Shown here: one piece after another, positions 1 to 6,434 of the stretch | How the letters are laid out: each line of letters begins with the position of its first letter | Numbering within the stretch: the first letter of the stretch is position 1 | NCBI GenBank assembly: GCA_964389025.1 | Contig: CAYMCQ010000104.1 | Coordinates: 1-11,050 of the forward strand | Length of the DNA stretch: 11,050 nucleotides | Source of the DNA: CAYMCQ01 sp964389025 | GTDB taxonomy: Bacteria; Verrucomicrobiota; Verrucomicrobiia; Limisphaerales; CAYMCQ01 | Direction: 5' to 3' | The notes under the pieces: generated by a model | Database searches by the model: none | Told to the model about the DNA's origin: nothing | The model's input: only the letters and a program-made list of their open reading frames with translations | Made by a program: the position numbers and the translations under genes

Positions 1-51
1 CTTGACTCCGGCCTTCTTCGCCTTCTCTATCACGCTCTTGGGGGTGCTCAT
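1..51 (-). CDS. glnA: Glutamine synthetase type I, N-terminal fragment (runs off left edge)
   Basis: Only the first 17 codons are inside the window, reading MSTPKSVIEKAKKAGVK on the minus strand. This resembles the opening of type I glutamine synthetases, where a short helix leads into a conserved V-D-L/F-R-F segment that would lie just beyond the edge. The enzyme makes glutamine from glutamate, ammonia and ATP in the cytoplasm. The call rests largely on context: it is the next gene downstream of a PII gene in the same direction, 73 bases away, the classic glnB-glnA arrangement. No clear Shine-Dalgarno precedes the ATG (an AGAAGAG tract lies too far upstream). With so few residues seen, another PII-linked gene cannot be excluded. 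Confidence 0.7.
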   Translation of the reverse strand, partial: MSTPKSVIEKAKKAGVK

Positions 52-99
52 GTGTGTGTCGGTTCTCTTCTGATTTGATTTTTAGACGATAAAATTCCC

Positions 100-114
100 T
101 CTGAAAATTTCAGA
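100..114. promoter_or_regulatory. 15-bp palindrome in the glnB-glnA gap
   Basis: The sequence is a perfect dyad TCTGAAA-A-TTTCAGA with 7-base arms about one central base, sitting 10 bases after the glnB stop and 49 bases before the glnA start. A one-base centre is too tight for an RNA hairpin loop of full stem length, so a DNA-level operator is the more natural reading. CTGAAA and TTTCAG half-sites recur in the upstream intergenic region (near 527 and 631). Function is unproven. Confidence 0.3.
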
Positions 115-124
115 AATGGACAAA

Positions 125-463
125 TTAAACGGCTTGCTCGCCCGTTTCCTCGGTGCGAATCCTCACCGCGTTCTCAACCTGAGAAACAAAAACTTTTCCG
201 TCGCCAATTTTTCCAGTCTTCGCCGCTTTCACGATGGTTTCGACTGCGGATGCCACGAGGTTCTCGGCCAAAACAATTTCCAATTTTATCTTTGGCAAAA
301 AATCCACGGTGTATTCGCTGCCACGATAAATTTCCGTGTGCCCTTTTTGCCGACCAAAGCCCTTGACTTCCAAAACTGTCATCCCCGTGACGCCGATGCC
401 TGCCAGAGCCTCTTTCACGTCTTCAAGTTTGAACGGCTTGATGATCGCCTCAATTTTTTTCAT
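125..463 (-). CDS. glnB: Nitrogen regulatory protein PII
   Basis: This 112-residue protein is a full-length PII signal transducer, a trimeric cytoplasmic sensor of 2-oxoglutarate, ATP/ADP and (by uridylylation) glutamine status that controls glutamine synthetase, transcription and, in some relatives, ammonium channels. Visible hallmarks are the opening MKKIEAIIKPFKLEDVKEAL, the T-loop with the uridylylation motif YRGSEY and target Tyr51, the B-loop TGKIGDGK at residues 83-90, and the C-terminal RIRT nucleotide-binding residues at 101-104. It is very close to Escherichia coli GlnB in length and wording. It is first in a leftward operon with glnA, which favours the glnB name over glnK (glnK normally pairs with amtB). 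The start is fixed by the conserved MKKI opening. No strong Shine-Dalgarno is seen. Confidence 0.96.
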   Translation of the reverse strand: MKKIEAIIKPFKLEDVKEALAGIGVTGMTVLEVKGFGRQKGHTEIYRGSEYTVDFLPKIKLEIVLAENLVASAVETIVKAAKTGKIGDGKVFVSQVENAVRIRTEETGEQAV

Positions 464-481
464 AACCCGTCGTGATTTCGG

Positions 482-509
482 ATACTAACAACCGATTCGT
501 CGCTGTCCA
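482..509 (-). promoter_or_regulatory. Candidate sigma70-type promoter for glnB
   Basis: On the minus strand TGGACA (5 of 6 to the -35 consensus) is followed after 16 bases by TAGTAT (4 of 6 to the -10). Transcription would start around 472-476, giving a leader of roughly 10 bases before the glnB ATG. No complete sigma54 promoter (GG-N10-GC) was found in the region, although that would be common for nitrogen genes. Confidence 0.35.
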
Positions 510-601
510 CAGGAAATATTTTTTTTCTGAAATTTTTTTGAGCAGAATGCCAGCTCCGCGCGTCAGAGAAAACGAGCACAGAAATTTTGAGTCGTGCCAA
601 A

Positions 602-658
602 CTTATCTTTGAAAAAAACTAAACTGATACCTTTCAGGGGGTGTTTGACAAAGATAAG
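602..658. repeat. 10-bp perfect inverted repeat overlapping a -35 box
   Basis: CTTATCTTTG at 602-611 is the exact reverse complement of CAAAGATAAG at 649-658, with 37 bases between the arms. The right arm begins inside the TTGACA of the promoter at 645-673 and covers half its spacer, so a protein bound there would block polymerase. A partial copy, CAAAGAT, recurs at 704-710. Arm centres are 47 bp apart. The pattern suits paired operator sites with looping, but no regulator is identified. Confidence 0.4.
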
Positions 659-673
659 GATGGATGATTAAAT
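645..673 (+). promoter_or_regulatory. Strong sigma70-type promoter with extended -10
   Basis: A perfect -35 TTGACA (645-650), a spacer of exactly 17 bases, then TTAAAT (668-673; 4 of 6 to TATAAT) preceded by TGA, which supplies the extended -10 TGn. The predicted start point is about 679-681, at the first bases of the 5' strand of the closing helix of the predicted RNA at 678-860. This makes it the likely promoter of that RNA and, on readthrough, of the large gene at 899. Confidence 0.6.
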
Positions 674-677
674 GTCG

Positions 678-860
678 GTAGATTTTCGACGCAGATTTTT
701 GGGCAAAGATGAACTGTTCTTTGAATGCCCGCTCAATTTTCGGTCGCTGCTTGTTACAGGCGGCGAACGGAAAATCTACACAATCCCACGATTGTAACTA
801 ACTCGAAAATTCCCCGGGCTTCTCGGCCACCCTCTGGCCGCTTAGCCCGGTTTTTTGTTT
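678..860 (+). ncRNA. Candidate structured small RNA or regulatory 5' leader
   Basis: Five nested or consecutive helices can be read directly. A perfect 10-bp helix pairs 678-687 with 770-779. Inside it are a hairpin pairing GGGCA (701-705) with TGCCC (726-730), extended by AAGA/TCTT, and a hairpin pairing CGCTGC (745-750) with GCGGCG (760-765, one G-U). Together these make a three-way junction. A perfect 6-bp hairpin follows at 780-795 (ACAATC, loop CCAC, GATTGT), then the intrinsic terminator at 814-860. The promoter at 645-673 would start transcription at the base of the first helix. The length, near 180 nt, suits a small RNA or a riboswitch-style leader controlling the gene at 899. It does not match a riboswitch class I recognise, and it lacks the long rod of 6S RNA. 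The fold is hand-derived and has no covariation support. Confidence 0.45.
814..860 (+). terminator. Intrinsic terminator upstream of the large dehydrogenase gene
   Basis: A GC-rich hairpin has a lower stem CCGGGCT (814-820) with AGCCCGG (844-850), a 3x3 internal loop, an upper stem CGGCC (824-828) with GGCCG (836-840) and a 7-base loop. It is followed by six T, a G and three more T. It ends 38 bases before the ATG at 899, so it either ends the small RNA or acts as an attenuator of the downstream gene. It also argues against reading this stretch as protein. Confidence 0.75.
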
Positions 861-898
861 GTAGGCGTCGCATCGGTCAGGCTACTTTTCGCTCGCAA

Positions 899-3800
899 AT
901 GAATTTGGACAGGCTCCGACATCACTCTTTCTCCATTCTGTCCGTCAAATTCTTTATCTGCGCCGCGTTTTGTCAGGTCTTCCCGGCATTTTCCGCAGAT
1001 CCATTTGCTGAATTCGTTCGCAAAACTGACCCGCTAAGCCCGGCGGACGAAAAAAAAAGTTTTCACCTGCCGCCCGGTTTTGAAATTCAACTCGTCGCGT
1101 CCGAGCCCGATATCTGCAAACCGATGAATCTCGCTTTCGACGCGAAAGGCCGTCTCTGGCTCACGCAATCACGCGAATATCCGTTTCCTGTTTTGCCTGT
1201 GGAAAAATCGGGGCGCGACAAAATCATGCTGCTTCAAGATTTCGACGCCAACGGTCGCGCAAAAAAAATCACCACGTTCGCCGAAGGTCTGAATATTCCC
1301 ATCGGCCTCTATCCCTACAAAAACGGAGTCGTCGCGTTTAGCATCCCCAAAATTCATTTCTTCGCTGACACGAACGGTGATGGCAAGTCGGACAAAGATG
1401 AGATTCTTCTCACTGGTTTCGGCTACGACAAAGACACCCACGGCCTCACGAGCAATTTCCGTCGCGGCTTCGACGGCTGGATTTATGCCGACCACGGTTT
1501 TAACAACAACAGCAAAGTCGTTGGTCGCGACGGCAGCGGCATCGAAATGAAGTCCGGCAACTGCTACCGCTTCAAACCTGACGGCTCGCGCGTTGAACAA
1601 TACAGTTGGGGGCAGGTCAATCCATTCGGTCTGATGTTCGATCCGCTCGGAGATCTTTGGTCGTCGGATTGCCACAGCTCGCCCGTCTATCAACTTCTGC
1701 GCGGCGCGTATTATCCGAGCTTCGGCGCGCCGCACGATGGACTCGGCTTCGCGCCAAACATTTGCGAACACACCCACGGCTCGACGGCAATTGCGGGAAT
1801 GGTTTTTTACGCCGCGGCAAACTTTCCGCCCGAATTTCGCAACAATACTTTCATTGGCAACGTCATGACCTGCCGCATCAACCGCGATTCCTACATCGAA
1901 CACGGCTCAACGCGAATCGCAAAAGAAGAACCTGATTTTCTCACGAGTGATGACCCGTGGTTTCGGCCTGTTGATCTTCAACTCGGTCCCGACGGCGCGA
2001 TTTACGTCGCCGATTTTTACAACCGCATCATCGGCCATTACGAAGTGCCGCTCGACCATCCCGGCCGCGACCGCGAGCGCGGTAGAATCTGGCGAATCGT
2101 TTACACCGGGAAAAATGTAGCGCAGGCTTCCAGCCTGCGAGTTCAGAGGCGTCCCGCCTCACTTGCCCTTCCAACCAGCCTGAAAGGTTTAATCGCCGAA
2201 CTCGGCGACGCGAACATCACGCGCCGCATGTTGGCGATGAGCGAAATCGTTGACCGCATCGGCAAACCAGCCGTCAAGCCGGTTGAAAAAATGCTGGGCG
2301 ACAAACAATCCAACGCGTTTCAAAAAATCCACGGCCTTTGGATTCTTCAACGGCTGGGTGCGCTTGATGAACGAATTCTGGTCGCGGCGGCAAAAGACTC
2401 AAACAACCTCGTCCGCGTTCACGCCATGCGCGTTTTGTCCGAAACCGAAAATTGGACTCCGGCGCAGCACGAGTTGGCCCTGCAAGGTTTGCAGGACAGC
2501 TTTGCTTTCGCCCAACGCGCCGCTGCCGATGCGCTCGCCCGTCATCCAGCGATTGAAAACATTCGTCCACTACTCGGCGCGCGGCAAAAAATTCCAGGTG
2601 AAGATTCCCAACTGTTACATACCGTTCGAATGGCGTTGCGCGATCAACTCCTGCCCGAACAAAAGTTGGCCTCGATTCAAAACGGGGAATTGAATGAAAC
2701 CGATTCTCGCGCCATTGCCGAAGTCGCGCTTGGAATAAAATCCACCGAAGCCGGAGTATTTTTGCTCGATCACGTCCAGAAATTTTCTGAAGAGCCCGGC
2801 AAGCTGACGGATTATTTGAGACACTCCGCCCGTTTCGCGCCGGAGTCCGGGTTGGGCGAGCTGGCAAAATTCACGTGCGAAAAATTTGCCGGCGATCTGG
2901 ATTTTCAACTCGCGCTTTTCAAATCCGTTCAAGACGGCCTGACCCAACGCGGCGCAAAACCTGGCGCTGAAGTTGCCGTTTGGGGCGCGGAGCTTGCCGA
3001 AAAATTGTTCGGCTCCGTGGGTGAAAAATCTCTTGATTGGCGCAACTCGCCCGTCAAGGGCAATGACTCCGTCAATCCGTGGTTTCTTGAAAAGCGAAAA
3101 TCAGCCGATGGCGACAGCCAATCGCTGTTCATTTCCAGCCTGCCGCCCGACGGTGAAAAACTCACGGGCATTCTGCGCTCAAAAAATTTCATGGTGCCAG
3201 ACAAGATCACTTTCTACATGGCCGGACACAGCGGCTTCCCCGACAAACCACCGCACAAAAAAAACGTCGTCCGGCTTCGCGATGCCGGGACAAAAAATAT
3301 TCTCGCTGAAAGCTTCCCGCCGCGAAACGACGTTGCCCAAAAATTTACATGGGACTTGCGCCAGCACGCCGGCCGGCAGGGCTACATCGAAATCACTGAT
3401 GGCGACACAGGCACCGGCTACGCGTGGCTCGCCGTCGGACGCTTTGAGCCGGAAATCGTCCCGTCGCCGAAAATAATTCCTAACCATGTGGACAAACGCC
3501 AGGAAGCCGCCGCTGAACTTGCCGCAAGCTTGAAGCTCGTCAAACTTGAGCCGCAACTCGCTCAACTTCTCGCGGATCAAAATGCCGGCGAGCCATCGCG
3601 CGCCGCCGCCGCGAAAGCCTTGCAAACTTTGACTCCCAACGCGCACGCCGCGGAGTTCGGAAAAATCTTCGGCGACTCGGACGAGCCGCTGAAGCTGCGC
3701 GAAAAATTGGCCGCGCTGCTTGGCGAAATCAATTCACCGGAGACACGGAACTTTTTAATCGAAAAAATGAACTTCGCTCCCAATGGCCTGCAAACTCAGA

Positions 3801-4462
3801 TTGCCCTTGCGCTCGCTGCCAGCACGGATGGCGTTGAAGCATTGTTGCAAACCGCCGGGAGCGGAAAGATTTCTCCGCGCGTTTTGCAGGAACGCGCTGT
3901 CAAAGACCGACTGGCCGGTTTGAAATCAACCAACGTGACCGGGCGCGTCGAACAACTCACAAAAAATCTTCCACCCATCAGCGCGGAGAAACAGAAGTTG
4001 ATTGATGAACGCGGCGCGGCATTCGATCCTGCCGAGGCATCTGCGGTGCGTGGCGCAGATGTTTTCAAACAAACCTGCGCCGTTTGCCATTCCATTGACG
4101 GGCAGGGCGGATTGGTCGGCCCGCAACTCGATGGTGTTGGCGCGCGCGGAGCGGAACGGCTCATCGAGGACATTCTTGATCCAAGCCGCAACGTTGACCC
4201 GGCATTTCGATACAGCATCGTGACGCTGAAAAACGATGAAGTCGTCACCGGCCTGCAACGCCGCGAAGAAGGCGAAGTTGTGATTTTCGTTGATGCGACG
4301 GGCAAAGAGGTTTCTGTTCCGAAAAAAGAAATCAAAGAGCGGCGGCAATCGGAACTTTCGCTGATGCCGGACAATTTTTCCGAAGCGCTCAAGCCGGAAG
4401 ATTTCAATGACTTGCTGGCGTTTCTGCTTTCAAAAAACACTGCAAGCGCGGCTAAGAAATAG
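899..4462 (+). CDS. Secreted PVC-type membrane-bound dehydrogenase: propeller, HEAT repeats, heme-binding domain
   Basis: This 1187-residue protein has the Pirellula/Verrucomicrobium architecture (families I recall as TIGR02604 and TIGR02603). Residues 1-33 are a signal peptide ending AFSA before DPFAEF, so it is exported. Residues about 40-400 form a sugar/sorbosone-dehydrogenase-like beta-propeller with a calcium-type loop DTNGDGKSDKDE at 157-168. HEAT-like helices follow at about 430-690, a beta-rich domain at about 735-855, more HEAT helices at about 865-1000, and a cytochrome c-like domain with CAVCH at 1060-1064 and a candidate axial Met1156 in SLMPDNF. The likely role is periplasmic oxidation of sugars or related compounds with electrons passed to heme; the substrate is unknown. 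The frame stays open upstream to an ATG at 725, but that start would bury the signal peptide and translate a terminator, so 899 is preferred. A palindromic repeat adds about 22 residues at 406-427. Confidence 0.88.
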   Translation: MNLDRLRHHSFSILSVKFFICAAFCQVFPAFSADPFAEFVRKTDPLSPADEKKSFHLPPGFEIQLVASEPDICKPMNLAFDAKGRLWLTQSREYPFPVLPVEKSGRDKIMLLQDFDANGRAKKITTFAEGLNIPIGLYPYKNGVVAFSIPKIHFFADTNGDGKSDKDEILLTGFGYDKDTHGLTSNFRRGFDGWIYADHGFNNNSKVVGRDGSGIEMKSGNCYRFKPDGSRVEQYSWGQVNPFGLMFDPLGDLWSSDCHSSPVYQLLRGAYYPSFGAPHDGLGFAPNICEHTHGSTAIAGMVFYAAANFPPEFRNNTFIGNVMTCRINRDSYIEHGSTRIAKEEPDFLTSDDPWFRPVDLQLGPDGAIYVADFYNRIIGHYEVPLDHPGRDRERGRIWRIVYTGKNVAQASSLRVQRRPASLALPTSLKGLIAELGDANITRRMLAMSEIVDRIGKPAVKPVEKMLGDKQSNAFQKIHGLWILQRLGALDERILVAAAKDSNNLVRVHAMRVLSETENWTPAQHELALQGLQDSFAFAQRAAADALARHPAIENIRPLLGARQKIPGEDSQLLHTVRMALRDQLLPEQKLASIQNGELNETDSRAIAEVALGIKSTEAGVFLLDHVQKFSEEPGKLTDYLRHSARFAPESGLGELAKFTCEKFAGDLDFQLALFKSVQDGLTQRGAKPGAEVAVWGAELAEKLFGSVGEKSLDWRNSPVKGNDSVNPWFLEKRKSADGDSQSLFISSLPPDGEKLTGILRSKNFMVPDKITFYMAGHSGFPDKPPHKKNVVRLRDAGTKNILAESFPPRNDVAQKFTWDLRQHAGRQGYIEITDGDTGTGYAWLAVGRFEPEIVPSPKIIPNHVDKRQEAAAELAASLKLVKLEPQLAQLLADQNAGEPSRAAAAKALQTLTPNAHAAEFGKIFGDSDEPLKLREKLAALLGEINSPETRNFLIEKMNFAPNGLQTQIALALAASTDGVEALLQTAGSGKISPRVLQERAVKDRLAGLKSTNVTGRVEQLTKNLPPISAEKQKLIDERGAAFDPAEASAVRGADVFKQTCAVCHSIDGQGGLVGPQLDGVGARGAERLIEDILDPSRNVDPAFRYSIVTLKNDEVVTGLQRREEGEVVIFVDATGKEVSVPKKEIKERRQSELSLMPDNFSEALKPEDFNDLLAFLLSKNTASAAKK
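2120..2160. repeat. Two tandem TCC-loop palindromes inserted in frame
   Basis: CGCAGGCT (2121-2128), TCC, AGCCTGCG (2132-2139) is a perfect 8-bp dyad. Seven bases on, GAGGCG (2146-2151), TCC, CGCCTC (2155-2160) is a perfect 6-bp dyad with the same TCC loop. They encode the low-complexity stretch AQASSLRVQRRPAS between the propeller and the HEAT region, where related proteins, as I recall them, have no such segment. I recall AQASSLR-type peptides being common in Verrucomicrobia, which suggests an interspersed REP/MITE-like element. Copy number in this genome cannot be seen here. Confidence 0.6.
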
Positions 4463-4482
4463 TTTGCCTGTAACCTTCCCAC

Positions 4483-5235
4483 ATGAAACTCCTTTCGTGG
4501 AACGTCAATGGGCTGCGCTCCGTGTTGCGGAAAAATTTTCTGGAGTTTCTCGACGCCGAACAGCCGGACGTTCTTTGCCTTCAGGAAATCAAATGCACGC
4601 CGGACGACGTGGAGCAACTCTGGCCGCGCCACTACACCACGTTTTGGAATTGCGCCGAGAAGAAGGGCTATTCCGGCACCGCCATTTTCATCAAGAGCCG
4701 CCCGCTCAACGTCGCGCCCCACATCGGCATCGTCGAGCACGACCGCGAGGGACGCGTGCTCGCAGCCGAACTCGATGATTTTTTTGTCGTCAACGTTTAC
4801 GTCCCGAATTCCAAACGCGACCTGTCGCGGCTCGCGTATCGCCAGCAATGGGACAGGGATTTTCTCACCTACCTGAAAAATCTGGAGAAGAAAAAACCGG
4901 TCATCGTCTGCGGCGACCTCAACGTGGCGCACACGGAAATTGATCTGACAAATCCGAAATCCAACGCCGGCGAACACGGTTTCACCGACGAAGAACGCGC
5001 AGGCTTCGGCAATTTTCTGCAAGCCGGTTTCATTGACACGTTCCGCGAATTTGAAAAGGGCGGCGGACATTATTCCTGGTGGGCGCCGTTCGCGAACGCG
5101 AGGAAACGAAACGTCGGCTGGCGGTTGGATTATTTTCTCATCAGCGCCGCGCTGCGCCCGCGACTCAAACACGCCTTCATCCTCCCCGAAGTTTTGGGCA
5201 GCGACCATTGTCCGGTAGGGATTGAGATTGAATGA
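4483..5235 (+). CDS. xth: Exodeoxyribonuclease III (class II AP endonuclease)
   Basis: This 250-residue enzyme belongs to the ExoIII/APE1 family, which cuts DNA 5' to abasic sites and removes 3' blocking groups during base excision repair. All core motifs are present in order: WNVNG with Asn7 and Asn9, QEIK with metal-binding Glu35, KKGYSG at 60-65, YVPNS with Tyr106, GDLNVAH with Asp145 and Asn147, HYSWW at 196-200, RLDYFL with Asp216, and the terminal GSDHCPV with the Asp241-His242 catalytic pair. Length is close to the E. coli enzyme, so it is complete and probably active. It starts 20 bases after the dehydrogenase stop with no clear Shine-Dalgarno, so it may be translated from the upstream message, though the functions look unrelated. 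It converges with the radical SAM gene, leaving 32 bases between stops and no obvious terminator. Confidence 0.95.
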   Translation: MKLLSWNVNGLRSVLRKNFLEFLDAEQPDVLCLQEIKCTPDDVEQLWPRHYTTFWNCAEKKGYSGTAIFIKSRPLNVAPHIGIVEHDREGRVLAAELDDFFVVNVYVPNSKRDLSRLAYRQQWDRDFLTYLKNLEKKKPVIVCGDLNVAHTEIDLTNPKSNAGEHGFTDEERAGFGNFLQAGFIDTFREFEKGGGHYSWWAPFANARKRNVGWRLDYFLISAALRPRLKHAFILPEVLGSDHCPVGIEIE

Positions 5236-5267
5236 ACTCGACGAATACTTTTTCTCCGCAGATTAAT

Positions 5268-6434
5268 TTACTTCGGCCACTCGCTTATTCGAGTCCACCA
5301 GTAATCAAGTCGTTCTTGATACTCCCGAGGTTTCTTCATCCGCTCAACCAACGATTGGCTGCCAAGTGATTTGTCTGGCCACAAATGCAAATGTTTCTTG
5401 ATTCCCAGTTCTTTCGCTAGTTCCGAAACGGTATGCAAGGCTTTCACGGCATAGTCTTGCCAGCTTTCGCGTGTCGCAAAAACCTCCGTCTTCAACGGCA
5501 CACCGACAGATTCAGCTTGTTCTTCGATGCGCGCCACGTTTTCGGCTCGGATGTTGATTGGCTCGTGGAAAATCGTAATCGGTTTTAGTTCGCCGACTGC
5601 TTTCAGCGTCGCGCGCAAATCCATTTCATCGCACTCAGGATAAGTCGGCGCAACCGCTACATACACATTCAGCCCAGCATCTTTAGCGGCGTGAAGTGTC
5701 GCGAGACGCTGCGATGGGGCGGGAGCTTTCGGTTCATAAACTTTTGCCAAATCGTTGCGCAACGTCGGCAAACTCATTCCAAACACAAGCCGCTTGCCGA
5801 AGCTTTTGAACAAATCAAAATCCGCTCGCGCTAGCGGACTGCGAGTAAGAATGCGGACATTGAGCGTGGACTCATCGCGAATAAGTTCAAGCGAGCGACG
5901 CACAAGAAACCGTGAATGTTCCGCCAACTCCTTCTGCCGCGCCGGGTCAGGATGACGAATGACCTGGTAAGGATCAGTCGTGCTGCAATAAATCACCGCC
6001 CGATTACCGTCCGGCTTAAGTTGTTTGCGCGGCGTGTTCTCAGCCGAGCGGAGTGAAGCGAGAAACTTTTGCTCATCCCATGGTCGCAGCAAAACATAAT
6101 CGCCCCATTCGGCATCAGGATCTTCAACTCCATATTCAGCCAGCTTCGCTCCTTGTTTGATTGTCGCCGCACTCGGCACATAACAAAACCGGCAAGCGTG
6201 CGAACAACCGACCGCGATGTTAAACGACCAATTCGAAAGGCTTTTGTAAATGAAATGATTCTCCGCGATGACTGCCGGTGCGTGCCAGAAATCAACGGGT
6301 TCCCGTTGCGATGGAATGCGGCGATCCGTTCTTTTGACTTCGGCTGACAGTAGCTGATGTCTCGGTCGAGACAAAGAAACGGCTTGGGGCTGCTTCTTTC
6401 GAAACGGTTCGGTGATTGAATCGATGTGTGCCAT
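5268..6434 (-). CDS. SplB-like radical SAM protein, partner of TcmP
   Basis: This 388-residue protein has the radical SAM signature CSHACRFC (Cys77, Cys81, Cys84; CX3CX2C), which binds the 4Fe-4S cluster that cleaves S-adenosylmethionine. The wording after it, including STTDPYQ at 151-157 and NVRILTRSP near 192-200, fits the SplB or spore-photoproduct-lyase-like superfamily (COG1533). The only other cysteines are Cys150 and Cys268, so no second cluster motif is apparent. The N-terminal 70 residues are polar and basic. Its ATG overlaps the tcmP stop by one base (TAATG), implying translational coupling and a shared function. Members of this superfamily are often labelled DNA repair photolyases without biochemical proof; here the substrate is unknown. 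GC is visibly lower than in the neighbouring chromosomal genes. Confidence 0.85.
   Translation of the reverse strand: MAHIDSITEPFRKKQPQAVSLSRPRHQLLSAEVKRTDRRIPSQREPVDFWHAPAVIAENHFIYKSLSNWSFNIAVGCSHACRFCYVPSAATIKQGAKLAEYGVEDPDAEWGDYVLLRPWDEQKFLASLRSAENTPRKQLKPDGNRAVIYCSTTDPYQVIRHPDPARQKELAEHSRFLVRRSLELIRDESTLNVRILTRSPLARADFDLFKSFGKRLVFGMSLPTLRNDLAKVYEPKAPAPSQRLATLHAAKDAGLNVYVAVAPTYPECDEMDLRATLKAVGELKPITIFHEPINIRAENVARIEEQAESVGVPLKTEVFATRESWQDYAVKALHTVSELAKELGIKKHLHLWPDKSLGSQSLVERMKKPREYQERLDYWWTRISEWPK

Noticed and set aside
116..475. 119-codon plus-strand frame over glnB
   Set aside because: It is the exact antisense of a clearly conserved PII gene.
581..600. Sigma54 promoter for glnB (minus-strand TTGGCACGA)
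   Set aside because: The -24 half is perfect but no GC at the required -12 spacing follows.
678..860. 6S RNA
   Set aside because: Size is right, but the 5' end pairs at 770-779 rather than near the 3' end, and two inner hairpins replace the long rod with a central bubble.
1050..1058. Run of nine A in the dehydrogenase gene as a programmed slippage site
   Set aside because: The frame is intact through the run and no useful alternative frame follows; A-runs are common throughout this gene.
3796..5208. 470-codon minus-strand frame across the end of the dehydrogenase gene and xth
   Set aside because: It runs antisense to two well-supported genes, has no domain wording, and is explained by codon bias.
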